From contig NW_003134034.1 in the NCBI RefSeq assembly GCF_000003605.2, positions 1 through 37,638 of the forward strand: a stretch of 37,638 bases of DNA. The letters are read 5' to 3'. The notes below the pieces were generated by a model. It was not told where the DNA came from. It worked only from the letters and a program-made list of their open reading frames with translations, and searched no databases. The translations under genes were made by a program, and so were the position numbers. The stretch is from Saccoglossus kowalevskii. Lineage: Eukaryota; Hemichordata; Enteropneusta; Harrimaniidae. Positions 24,598-36,611 of the stretch are shown here, in pieces; the first letter of the stretch is position 1; each line of letters begins with the position of its first letter.

Positions 24598-25663
24598 CAG
24601 TCACCACAGTAGAGCTCAATACAGGAACTCTGACAACACAGTCACCACAGTAGAGCTCAATACAGGAAATCTGACAGTACAGTCACCATAGTAGAGCCTG
24701 ATACAGGATCTCTGACAACACAGTCACCACAGTAGAGCTCAATACAGGAAATCTGAAAACACAGTCACCACACTAGAGCTCAATACAGGAAATCTGACAG
24801 CACAGACACCACAGTAGAGCTCAATACGGGAAATCTGACAACACAGTTGCCACAGTAGAGCTCAATACAGGAAATCTGACAGCACAGTCACCACAGTAGA
24901 GCTCAATACAGGAAATCTGACATCACAGTCACCACTGTAGAGCTCAATAAAGGAACTCTGACAGCACTGTCACCACAGTAGAGCTCAATACAGGAAATCT
25001 GACAACACAGTCACCACAGTAGAGCTCAATACAGGAACTCTGACAGCACAGTCACCACAGTAGAGCTCAATACGGAAAATCTGACAACACAGTCACCGCA
25101 GTAGAGCTCAATACAGGAAATCTGACAACACAGTCACCACAGTAGAGCTCAATACAGGAACTCTGACAACACAGTCACCACAGTAGAGCTCAATACAGGA
25201 AATCTGACAGTACAGTCACCATAGTAGAGCCTGATACAGGATCTCTGACAACACAGTCACCACAGTAGAGCTCAATACAGGAAATCTGACAACACAGTCA
25301 CCACAGTAGAGCTCAATACAGGAAATCTGACAGCACAGACACCACAGTAGAGCTCAATACGGGAAATCTGACAACACAGTTGCCACAGTAGAGCTCAATA
25401 CAGGAAATCTGACAGCACAGTCACCACAGTAGAGCTCAATACAGGAAATCTGACATCACAGTCACCACTGTAGAGCTCAATAAAGGAACTCTGACAGCAC
25501 TGTCACCACAGTAGAGCTCAATACAGGAAATCTGACAACACAGTCACCACAGTAGAGCTCAATACAGGAACTCTGACAGCACAGTCACCACAGTAGAGCT
25601 CAATACGGAAAATCTGACAACACAGTCACCGCAGTAGAGCTCAATACAGGAAATCTGACAACA
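24598..25663. repeat. Two 533-bp (13-monomer) tandem copies in the divergent domain
   Basis: Copy 1 is 24,598-25,130 and copy 2 is 25,131-25,663. Markers keep the 533-bp offset: GCCTGATACAGGATCTC (about 24,695 and 25,228), AATAAAGG (24,946 and 25,479) and CACCGCAG (about 25,096 and 25,629). The few differences include CTGAAAAC against CTGACAAC and CACACTAG against CACAGTAG. It has the same length as the duplication at 20.4-21.5 kb but consists of quite different monomers, so the two arose separately. Confidence 0.9.
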
Positions 25664-26379
25664 CAGTCACCACAGTAGAGCTCAATACAGGAACTCTGAC
25701 AGCACAGTCACCACAGTAGAGCTCAATACGGAAAATCTGACAGCACAGTCACCACAGTAGAGCTCATCAGGGGAAATCTGACAGCACAGTCACCATAGTA
25801 GAGCTCAATACAGGAAATCTGACAACACAGTCACCACAGTAGAGCTCAATACAGGAAATCTAACAACACAGTCACCACAGTAGAGCTCAATAAAGGAAAT
25901 CTGACAACACAGTCACCACAGTATAGCTCAACACAGGAACTCTGACAGCACAGTCACCACAGTAGAGCTCAATACGGAAAATCTTACAGCACAGTCACCA
26001 CAGTAGAGCTCATCAGGGGAAATCTGACAGCACAGTCACCACAGTAGAGCTCAATACAGGAAATCTGACAACACATTCACCACAGTAGAGCTCAATACAG
26101 GAAATCTGACAACACAGTCACCACAGTAGAGCTCAATACAGGAAATCTGACAACACAGTCACCACAGTAGAGCTCAATACAGGAAATCTAACAACACAGT
26201 CACCACAGTAGAGCTCAATACAGGAACTCTGACAGAACAGTCACCACAGTAGAGCTCATCAGGGGAAATCTGACAGCAGAGTCACCACATTAGAGCTCAA
26301 TACAGGAAATCTGACAACACAGTCACCACAGTAGAGCTCAATACAGGAAATCTAACAACACAGTCACCACAGTAGAGCT

Positions 26380-26645
26380 CAATACAGGAAATTCTGACAA
26401 CACATTCACCACAGTAGAGCTCAATACAGGAAATCTAACAACACAGTCACCATAGTAGAGCTCAATACAGGAACTCTGACAACACAGTCACCACAGTAGA
26501 GCTCAATACAGGAAATCTGAACAGTACAGTCACCATAGTAGAGCTTAATACAGGATCTCTGACAACACAGTCACCACAGTAGAGCTCAATACAGGAAATC
26601 TGACAACACAGTCACCACAGTAGAGCTCAATACATGAAAATCTGA
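26380..26645. repeat. Cluster of three single-base insertions
   Basis: GAAATTCTGAC near 26,391, CTGAACAGTAC near 26,520 and CATGAAAATCTG near 26,634 each make a 42-bp unit. Three of ten register-changing indels in 37.6 kb fall in 250 bp, all in or next to the GGAAATCTGAC motif. They may mark a segment that exchanges less with the rest of the array, or local base-calling errors. Confidence 0.7.
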
Positions 26646-27020
26646 CAGCACAGACACCACAGTAGAGCTCAATACAGGAAATCTGACAACACAGTCACCA
26701 CAGTAGAGCTCAATACAGGAAATCTAACAACACAGTCACCACAGTAGAGCTCAATACAGGAAATCTGACAACACATTCACCACAGTAGAGCTCAATACAG
26801 GAAATCTAACAACACAGTCACCATAGTAGAGCTCAATACAGGAACTCTGACAGAACAGTCACCACAGTAGAGCTCATCACGGGAAATCTGACAGCACAGT
26901 CACCACAGTAGAGCTCAAAACAGGAACTCTGACAACACAGTCACCACAGTAGAGCTCAATACAGGAAATCTGACAGTACAGTCACCATAGTAGAGCTTAA
27001 TACAGGATCTCTGACAACAC
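26541..27020. repeat. Eleven-monomer spaced duplication (GGATCTCTGACA unit)
   Basis: The unit with GCTTAATACAGGATCTCTG occurs at about 26,541 and 26,993. The CAGGATCT marks are 452 bp apart, which is 11 units plus the inserted base near 26,634. Flanking units also match: a GACAGTA ending upstream and consensus plus CAGACACC units downstream. GGATCTCTGACAACA is otherwise seen only at 24,709 and 25,242, so all four copies probably come from one founder unit within this domain. Confidence 0.75.
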
Positions 27021-27675
27021 AGTCACCACAGTAGAGCTCAATACAGGAAATCTGACAACACAGTCACCACAGTAGAGCTCAATACAGGAAATCTGACAGC
27101 ACAGACACCACAGTAGAGCTCAATACGGGAAATCTGACAACACAGTTGCCACAGTAGAGCTCAATACAGGAAATCTGACAGCACAGTCACCACAGTAGAG
27201 CTCAATACAGGAAATCTGACATCACAGTCACCACTGTAGAGCTCAATACAGGAACTCTGCCAGCACAGTCACCACAGTAGAGCTCAATACAGGAAATCTG
27301 ACAACACAGTCACCACAGTAGATCTCAATACGGAAAATCTGACAGCACAGTCACCACAGCAGAGCTCAATACAGGAAATCTGACAACACAGTTACCACAG
27401 TAGAGCTCAATACAGGAACTCTGACAACACAGTCACCACAGTAGAGCTCAACAGGGGAAATCTGACAGCACACTCACCACAGTAGAGCTCAATACAGGAA
27501 ATCTGACAACACAGTCACCACAGTAGAGCTCAATACAGGAAATCTAACAACACAGTCACCACAGTAGAGCTCAAAACAGGAAATCTGACAACACAGTCAC
27601 CACAGCAGAGCTCAATACAGGAAATCTAACAACACAGTCACCACAGTAGAGCTCAATACAGGAACTCTGACAAGA

Positions 27676-29478
27676 CAGTCACCACAGTAGAGCTCACCAC
27701 GGGAAATTTGACAACACAGTCACCACAGTAAAGCTCAATACAGGAACTCTGACAACACAGTCACCACAGTAGAGCTCAATACAGGAACTCTGACAGCACA
27801 GTCACCACAGTAGAGCTCAAAACAGGAACTCTGACAGCACAGTCACCACAGTAGAGCTCAAAACAGGAACTCTGACATCACAGTCACATCAGTAGAGATC
27901 AATACAGGAACTCTGACAGCACAGTCACCATAGTAGAGCTTAATACAGGAACTCTGACAGCACAGTCACTACAGTAGAGCTCAATGCAGGAACTCTGACA
28001 GCACAGTCACACAGTAGATCTCAATACAGGAACTCTGACAGCACAGTCACCACAGTAGAGCTCTAAACAGGAACTCTGACAGCACTGTCACCACAGTAGA
28101 TCTCAAAACAGGATCTCTGACAGCACAGTCACAACAGTAGAGATCAATACAGGAACTCTGACAGCACAGTCACCATAGTAGAGCTTAATACAGGAACTCT
28201 GACAGCACAGTCACTACAGTAGAGCTCAATACAGGAACTCTGACAGCACAGTCACTACAGTAGAGCTCAATACAGGAACTCTGACAGCACAGTCACCACA
28301 GTAGAGCTCAATACGGGAAATTTGACAACACAGTCACCACAGTAGAGCACAATACAGGAACTCTGACAACACAGTCACCACAGTAGAGATCAATACAGGA
28401 AATCTAACAACACAGTCACCACAGTAGAGCTCAATACAGGAACTCTGACAACACAGTCACCACAGTAGAGCTCAATACAGGAAATCTGACAGCACAGTCA
28501 CCATAGTAGAGCTTAATACAGGAAATCTGACAGCACAGTCACCATAGTAGAGCTTAATACAGGAAATCTGACATCACAGTCACCACTGTAGAGCACAATA
28601 CAGGAACTCTGCCAGCACAGTCACCACAGTAGAGCTCAATACAGGAAATCTGACAACACTGTCACCACAGTAGATCTCAATACGGAAAATCTGACAGCAC
28701 AGTCACCACAGTAGAGCTCAATACAGGAAATCTGACAACACAGTTACCACATTAGAGCTCAATACAGGAACTCTGACAACACAGTCACCACAGTAGAGCT
28801 CATCAGGGGAAATCTGACAGCACAGTCACCACAGTAGAGCTCAATACAGGAAATCTGACATCACAGTCACCACTGTAGAGCTCAATACAGGAAATCTAAC
28901 AACACAGTCACCACAGTAGAGCTCAATAAAGGAAATCTGACAACACAGTCACCACAGTAGAGCTCAACACAGGAACTCTGACAGCACAGTCACCACAGTA
29001 GAGCTCAATACGGAAAATCTTACAGCACAGTCACCACAGTAGAGCTCATCAGGGGAAATCTGACAACACAGTCACCACAGTAGAGCTCAATACAGGAACT
29101 CTGACAACACAGTCACCACAGTAGAGCTCAATACAGGAAATCTGACAGCACAGTCACCATAGTAGAGCTTAATACAGGAACTCTGACAACACAGTTACCA
29201 CAGTAGAGCTCAATACAGGAAATCTGACAACACAGTCACCACAGTAGAACTCAATACAGGAAATCTGACAGCACAGACACCAGAGTAGAGCTCAATACGG
29301 GAAATCTGACAACATAGTTGCCACAGTAGAGCTCAATACAGGAAATCTGATAGCACAGTCACCACAGTAGAGCTCAATACAGGAACTCTGCCAGCACAGT
29401 CACCACAGTAGAGCTCAATACAGGAAATCTAACAACACAGTCACCACAGTAGAGCTCAATACAGGAACTCTGACAACA
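27676..29478. repeat. Quasi-HOR copy, 44 monomers, second reference copy
   Basis: Assigned unit by unit, this copy follows the order of 7294-9425 without the nine-unit duplication. Relative to the 46-unit order it lacks the second TAAAGC unit (at a junction near 28,010 where one base is also missing) and the ACCACGGG and TAATGC pair of module 2. It gains one extra CATAG/GCTTAA unit (about 28,500-28,560). Module 3 is complete from the AGATCTCAATACGG unit to the CAGACACC, TAGTTGCC and CTGCCA units. It supports a true HOR length near 46 monomers. Confidence 0.85.
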
Positions 29479-31774
29479 CAGTCACCACAGTAGAGCTCAC
29501 CACGGGAAATTTGACAACACAGTCACCACAGTAAAGCTCAATACAGGAACTCTGACAGCACAGTCACCACAGTAGAGCTCAATACAGGAACTCTGACAGC
29601 ACAGTCACCACAGTAGAGCTCAAAACAGGAACTCTGACAGCACAGTCACCACAGTAGAGCTCAAAACAGGAACTCTGACATCACAGTCACTACAGTAGAG
29701 ATCAATACAGGAACTCTGACAGCACAGTCACCATAGTAGAGCTTAATACAGGAACTCTGACAGCACAGTCACCACAGTAGAGCTCAAAACAGGAACTCTG
29801 ACAGCACAGTCACCACAGTAGAGCTCAAAACAGGAACTCTGACATCACAGTCACTACAGTAGAGATCAATACAGGAACTCTGACAGCACAGTCACCATAG
29901 TAGAGCTTAATACAGGAACTCTGACAGCACAGTCACTACAGTAGAGCTCAATACATGAACTCTGACAGCACAGTCACCACAGTAAAGCTCAATACAGGAA
30001 CTCTGACAGCACAGTCACCACAGTAGATCTCAATACAGGAACTCTGACAGCACAGTCACCACAGTAGAGCTCAAAACAGGAACTATGACAGCACTGTCAC
30101 CACAGTAGATCTCAAAACAGGAACTCTGACAGCACAGTCACAACAGTAGAGATCTATACAGGAACTCTGACAGCACAGTCACCATAGTAGAGCTTAATAC
30201 AGGAACTCTGACAGCACAGTCACTACAGTAGAGCTCAATACAGGAACTCTGACAGCACAGTCACTACAGTAGAGCTCAATACAGGAACTCTGACAGCACA
30301 GTCACCACAGTAGAGCTCAATACGGGAAATTTGACAACACAGTCACCACAGTAGAGCACAATACAGGAACTCTGACAACACAGTCACCACAGTAGAGATC
30401 AATACAGGAAATCTAACAACACAGTCACCACAGTAGAGCTCAATACAGGAACTCTGACAACACAGTCACCACAGTAGAACTCAATACAGGAACTCTGACA
30501 GCACAGTCACCATAGTAGAGCTTAATACAGGAACTCTGACAGCACAGTCACTACAGTAGAGCTCAATACAGGAACTCTGACAGCACAGTCACTACAGTAG
30601 AGCTCAATACAGGAACTCTGACAGCACAGTCACCACAGTAGAGCTCAATACGGGAAATTTGACAACACAGTCACCACAGTAGAGCACAACACAGGAACTC
30701 TGACAACACAGTCACCACAGTAGAGATCAATACAGGAAATCTAACAACACAGTCACCACAGTAGAGCTCAATACAGGAACTCTGACAACACAGTCACCAC
30801 AGTAGAGCTCAATACAGGAAATCTGACAGCACAGTCACCATAGTAGAGCTTAATACAGGAAATCTGACATCACAGTCACCACTGTAGAGCACAATACAGG
30901 AACTCTGCCAGCACAGTCACCACAGTAGAGCTCAATACAGGAAATCTGACAACACTGTCACCACAGTAGATCTCAATACGGAAAATCTGACAGCACAGTC
31001 ACCACAGTAGAGCTCAATACAGGAAATCTGACAACACAGTTACCACATTAGAGCTCAATACAGGAACTCTGACAACACAGTCACCACAGTAGAGCTCATC
31101 AGGGGAAATCTGACAGCACAGTCACCACAGTAGAGCTCATCAGGGGAAATCTGACATCACAGTCACCACTGTAGAGCTCAATACAGGAAATCTAACAACA
31201 CAGTCACCACAGTAGAGCTCAATAAAGGAAATCTGACAACACAGTCACCACAGTAGAGCTCAACACAGGAACTCTGACAGCACAGTCACCACAGTAGAGC
31301 TCAATACGGAAAATCTTACAGCACAGTCACCACAGTAGAGCTCATCAGGGGAAATCTGACAACACAGTCACCACAGTAGAGCTCAATACAGGAACTCTGA
31401 CAACACAGTCACCACAGTAGAGCTCAATACAGGAAATCTGACAGCACAGTCACCATAGTAGAGCTTAATACAGGAACTCTGACAACACAGTTACCACAGT
31501 AGAGCTCAATACAGGAAATCTGACAACACAGTCACCACAGTAGAACTCAATACAGGAAATCTGACAGCACAGACACCAGAGTAGAGCTCAATACGGGAAA
31601 TCTGACAACAAAGTTGCCACAGTAGAGCTCAATACAGGAAATCTGACAGCACAGTCACCACAGTAGAGCTCAATACAGGAACTCTGCCAGCACAGTCACC
31701 ACAGTAGAGCTCAATACAGGAAATCTAACAACACAGTCACCACAGTAGAGCTCAATACAGGAACTCTGACAACA
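29479..31774. repeat. Quasi-HOR copy, 56 monomers
   Basis: Exactly 56 units, no net indel. The first 0.9 kb is a long-range copy of 9426 to about 10,300. Modules 1 and 2 then appear partly twice: the run CATAG, CACTAC, CACTAC, ACGGGAAATTT, GCACAATA, GAGATC/TAACA occurs at about 30.18-30.42 kb and again at about 30.48-30.76 kb, which accounts for the extra units. Module 3 is complete, with one doubled ATCAGGGG unit near 31,095-31,145, and ends in CAGACACC, TTGCC and CTGCCA units. Confidence 0.8.
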
Positions 31775-34397
31775 CAGTCACCACAGTAGAGCTCACCACG
31801 GGAAATTTGACAACACAGTCACCACAGTAAAGCTCAATACAGGAACTCTGACAGCACAGTCACCACAGTAGAGCTCAATACAGGAACTCTGACAGCACAG
31901 TCACCACAGTAGAGCTCAAAACAGGAACTCTGACATCACAGTCACTACAGTAGAGATCAATACAGGAACTCTGACAGCACAGTCACCATAGTAGAGCTTA
32001 ATACAGGAACTCTGACAGCACAGTCACTACAGTAGAGCTCAATACAGGAACTCTGACAGCACAGGCACCACAGTAAAGCTCAATACAGGAACTCTGACAG
32101 CACAGTCACCACAGTAGATCTCAATACAGGAACTCTGACAGCACAGTCACCACAGTAGAGCTCAAAACAGGAACTCTGACAGCACTGTCACCACAGTAGA
32201 TCTCAAAACAGGAACTCTGACAGCACAGTCACTACAGTAGAGATCAATACAGGAACTCTGACAGCACAGTCACCATAGTAGAGCTTAATACAGGAACTCT
32301 GACAGCACAGTCACTACAGTAGAGCTCAATACAGGAACTCTGACAGCACAGTCACTACAGTAGAGCTCAATACAGGAACTCTGACAGCACAGTCACCACA
32401 GTAGATCCCACCACGGGAAATTTGACAACACAGTCACCACAGTAATGCTCACCGCGGGAAATCTGACAGCACAGTCACCACAGTAGAGCTCAATACGGGA
32501 AATCTGACAACACAGTCACCACATTAGAGCACAATACAGGAACTCTGACAACACAGTCACCACAGTAGAGATCAATACAGGAAATCTAACAACACAGTCA
32601 CCACAGTAGAGCTCAATACAGGAACTCTGACAACACAGTCACCACAGTAGAGCTCAAAACAGGAAATCTGACAGCACAGTCACCATAGTAGAGCTTAATA
32701 CAGGAAATCTGACATCACAGTCACCACTGTAGAGCTCAATACAGGAACTCTGCCAGCACAGTCACCACAGTAGAGCTCAATACAGGAAATATGACAACAC
32801 AGTCACCACAGTAGATCTCAATACGGAAAATCTGACAGCACAGTCACCACAGTAGAGCTCAATACAGGAAATCTGACAACACAGTTACCACAGTAGAGCT
32901 CAATACAGGAACTCTGACAACACAGTCACCACAGTAGAGCTCATCAGGGGAAATCTGACAGCACAGTCACCACAGTAGAGCTCAATACAGGAAATCTGAC
33001 ATCACAGTCACCACTGTAGAGCTCAATACAGGAAATCTAACAACACAGTCACCACAGTAGAGCTCAATAAAGGAAATCTGACAACACAGTCACCACAGTA
33101 GAGCTCAACACAGGAACTCTGACAGCACAGTCACCACAGCAGAGCTCAATACGGAAAATCTTACAGCACAGTCACCACAGTAGAGCTCATCGGGGAAATC
33201 TGACAACACAGTCACCACAGTAGAGCTCAATACAGGAACTCTGACAACACAGTCACCACAGTAGAGCTCAAAACAGGAACTCTGACATCACAGTCACTAC
33301 AGTAGAGATCAATACAGGAACTCTGACAGCACAGTCACCATAGTAGATCTTAATACAGGAACTCTGACAGCACAGTCACTACAGTAGAGCTCAATACAGG
33401 AACTCTGACAGCACAGTCACCACAGTAAAGCTCAATACAGAAACTCTGACAGCACAGTCACCACAGTAGATCTCAATACAGGAACTCTGACAGCACAGTC
33501 ACCACAGTAGAGCTCAAAACAGGAACTCTGACAGCACTGTCACCACAGTAGATCTCAAAACAGGAACTCTGACAGCACAGTCACTGCAGTAGAGATCAAT
33601 ACAGGAACTCTGACAGCACAGTCACCATAGTAGAGCTTAATACAGGAACTCTGACAGCACAGTCACTACATTAGAGCTCAATACAGGAACTCTGACAGCA
33701 CAGTCACTACAGTAGAGCTCAATACAGGAACTCTGACAGCACAGTCACCACAGTAGATCTCACCACGGGAAATTTGACAACACAGTCACCACAGTAATGC
33801 TCACCACGGGAAATCTGACAGCACAGTCACCACAGTAGAGCTCAATACGGGAAATCTGACAACACAGTCACCACAGTAGAGCACAATACAGGAACTCTGA
33901 CAACACAGTCACCACAGTAGAGTTCAATACAGGAAATCTGACATCACAGTCACCACTGTAGAGCTCAATACAGGAACTCTGCCAGCACAGTCACCACAGT
34001 AGAGCTCAATACAGGAAATCTGACAACACAGTCACCACAGTAGATCTCAATACGGAAAATCTGACAGCACAGTCACCACAGTAGAGCTCAATACAGGAAA
34101 TCTGACAACACAGTTACCACAGTAGAGCTCAATACAGGAACTCTGACAACACAGTCACCACAGTAGAGCTCATCAGGGGAAATCTGACAGCACACTCACC
34201 ACAATAGAGCTCAATACAGGAAATCTGACAACACAGTCACCACAGTAGAGCTCAATACAGGAAATCTAACAACGCAGTCACCACAGTAGAGCTCAAAACA
34301 GGAAATCTGACAACACAGTCACCACAGTAGAGCTCAATACAGGAAATCTAACAACACAGTCACCACAGTAGAGCTCAATACAGGAACTCTGACAACA
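31775..34397. repeat. Quasi-HOR copy, 64 monomers
   Basis: This copy holds 64 units minus one base near 33,191 (TCATCGGGGAAA). It has two passages through modules 1 and 2, with TAATGC units at 32,431 and 33,783. The first passage carries AGATCCCACCACGGG, CACCGCGGG and CACATTAGAGCAC, shared with 15.5-15.65 kb. The second carries AGATCTTAAT, CAGAAACTC and CACTGCAG, shared with 2.4-3.0 kb. The copy is therefore a mosaic whose halves have different nearest relatives. Confidence 0.8.
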
Positions 34398-36611
34398 CAG
34401 TCACCACAGTAGAGCTCACCACGGGAAATTTGACAACACAGTCACCACAGTAAAGCTCAATACAGGAACTCTGACAGCACAGTCACCACAGTAGAGCTCA
34501 ATACAGGAACTCTGACAGCACAGTCACCACAGTAGAGCTCAAAACAGGAACTCTGACAGCACAGTCACCACTGTAGAGCTCAAAACAGGAACTCTGACAT
34601 CACAGTCACTACAGTAGAGATCAATACAGGAACTCTGACAGCACAGTCACCATAGTAGAGCTTAATACAGGAACTCTGACAGCACAGTCACTACAGTAGA
34701 GCTCAATACAGGAACTCTGACAGCACAGTCACCACAGTAAAGCTCAATACAGGAACTCTGACAGCACAGTCACCACAGTAGATCTCAATACAGGAACTCT
34801 GACAGCACAGTCACCACAGTAGAGCTCAAAACAGGAACTCTTGACAGCACTGTCACCACAGTAGATCTCAAAACAGGAACTCTGACAGCACAGTCACCAT
34901 AGTAGAGCTTAATACAGGAACTCCGACAGCACAGTCACTACATTAGAGCTCAATACAGGAACTCTGACAGCACAGTCACTACAGTAGAGCTCAATACAGG
35001 AACTCTGACAGCACAGTCACCACAGTAGATCTCACCACGGGAAATTTGACAACACAGTCACCACAGTAATGCTCACCACGGGAAATCTGACAGCACAGTC
35101 ACCACAGTAGAGCTCAATACGGGAAATCTGACAACACAGTCACCACAGTAGAGCACAATACAGGAACTCTGACAACACAGTCACCACAGTAGAGATCAAT
35201 ATAGGAAATCTAACAACACAGTCACCACAGTAGAGCTCAATACAGGAACTCTGACAACACAGTCACCACAGTAGAGCTTAATACAGGAAATCTGACAGCA
35301 CAGTCACCATAGTAGAGCTTAATACAGGAAATCTGACATCACAGTCACCACTGTAGAGCTCACTACGGAAAATCTGACAGCACAGTCACCACAGTAGAGC
35401 TCAATACAGGAAATCTGACAACACAGTTACCACAGTAGAGCTCAATACAGGAACTCTGACAACACAGTCACCACAGTAGAGCTCATCAGGGGAAATCTGA
35501 CAGCACAGTCACCACAGTAGAGCTCAATACAGGAAATCTGACATCACAGTCACCACTGTAGAGCTCAATACAGGAAATCTAACAACACAGTCACCACAGT
35601 AGAGCTCAATAAAGGAAATCTGACAACACAGTCACCACAGTAGAGCTCAACACAGGAACTCTGACAGCACAGTCACCACAGTAGAGCTCAATACGGAAAA
35701 TCTTACAGCACAGTCACCACAGAAGAGCTCATCGGGGAAATCTGACAACACAGTCACCACAGTAGAGCTCAATACAGGAACTCTGACAACACAGTCACCA
35801 CAGTAGAGCTTAATACAGGAAATCTGACAGCACAGTCACCATAGTAGAGCTTAATACAGGAACTCTGACAACACAGTTACCACAGTAGAGCTCAATACAG
35901 GAAATCTGACAACACAGTCACCACAGTAGAACTCAATAGAGGAAATCTGACAGCACAGACACCACAGTAGAGCTCAATACGGGAAATCTGACAACATAGT
36001 TGCCACAGTAGAGCTCAATACAGGAAATCTGACAGCACAGTCACCACAGTAGAGCTCAATACAGGAAATCTGACATCACAGTCACCACTGTAGAGCACAA
36101 TACAGGAACTCTGCCAGCACAGTCACCACAGTAGAGCTCAATACAGGAAATCTGACAACACAGTCACCACAGTAGATCTCAATACGGAAAATCTGACAGC
36201 ACAGTCACCACAGTAGAGCTCAATACAGGAAATCTGACAACACAGTTACCACAGTAGAGCTCAATACAGGAACTCTGACAACACAGTCACCACAGTAGAG
36301 CTCATCAGGGGAAATCTGACAGCACACTCACCACAGTAGATCTCAATACGGAAAATCTGACAGCACAGTCACCACAGTAGAGCTCAATACAGGAAATCTG
36401 ACAACACAGTTACCACAGTAGAGCTCAATACAGGAACTCTGACAACACAGTCACCACAGTAGAGCTCAATACAGGAAATCTAACAACGCAGTCACCACAG
36501 TAGAGCTCAAAACAGGAAATCTGACAACACAGTCACCACAGTAGAGCTCAATACAGGAAATCTAACAACACAGTCACCACAGTAGAGCTCAATACAGGAA
36601 CTCTGACAACA
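34398..36611. repeat. Quasi-HOR copy, 54 monomers
   Basis: Exactly 54 units; an insertion near 34,840 (CTCTTGACAGC) and a deletion near 35,732 (CATCGGGGAAA) cancel. Module 1 lacks a GAGATC unit near 34,890. Module 2 contains the TAATGC unit at 35,055 and a CAATATAGG unit (about 35,197) that is otherwise found only near 3090. Module 3 is followed by a second partial passage of AGATCTCAATACGG, CAGTTACC, AACGCAGTC and AAAACAGGAAATC units that lead to the starter at 36,612. Confidence 0.8.

Larger units (their letters stand above)
24070..27200. repeat. Divergent array domain lacking most module 1 and 2 diagnostic classes
   Basis: In about 3.1 kb I found no TAAAGC, TAATGC, AGATCT or ACCACGGG/ATTT units, which recur every 1 to 2 kb elsewhere. 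The domain is built mainly of AATCTGACAACA and AATCTAACAACA units plus classes that are rare outside it: GAACAGTCACC (24,184; 26,231), GCAGAGTCACC, ACATTCACC, CACCGCAG and GGATCTCTGACA. A short relative exists at 17.63-17.86 kb. Three of the ten single-base insertions of the window lie at 26.39-26.64 kb. It may be an older, less homogenised part of the array, but this is inference. Confidence 0.75.
20949..27675. repeat. Compound quasi-HOR segment, 164 monomers
   Basis: From the starter at 20,949 to the one at 27,676 there are 164 units plus three inserted bases. It holds module 1 copy b (20,949-21,481), a normal module 2 (TAATGC unit at 21,646) and a shortened module 3 up to about 22.35 kb. 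A long stretch of repeated module 1 and 2 material follows (22.35-24.07 kb), then the divergent domain at 24.07-27.2 kb, and finally a module 3 end with CAGCAGAGC and CAAGACAGTC variants (27.2-27.68 kb). It is the most heterogeneous segment of the window. Confidence 0.75.

Noticed and set aside
24070-27200. Transposon insertion or unique sequence in the divergent domain
   Set aside because: The 41-bp register continues through it, with only three inserted bases; no terminal repeats or foreign sequence are present.
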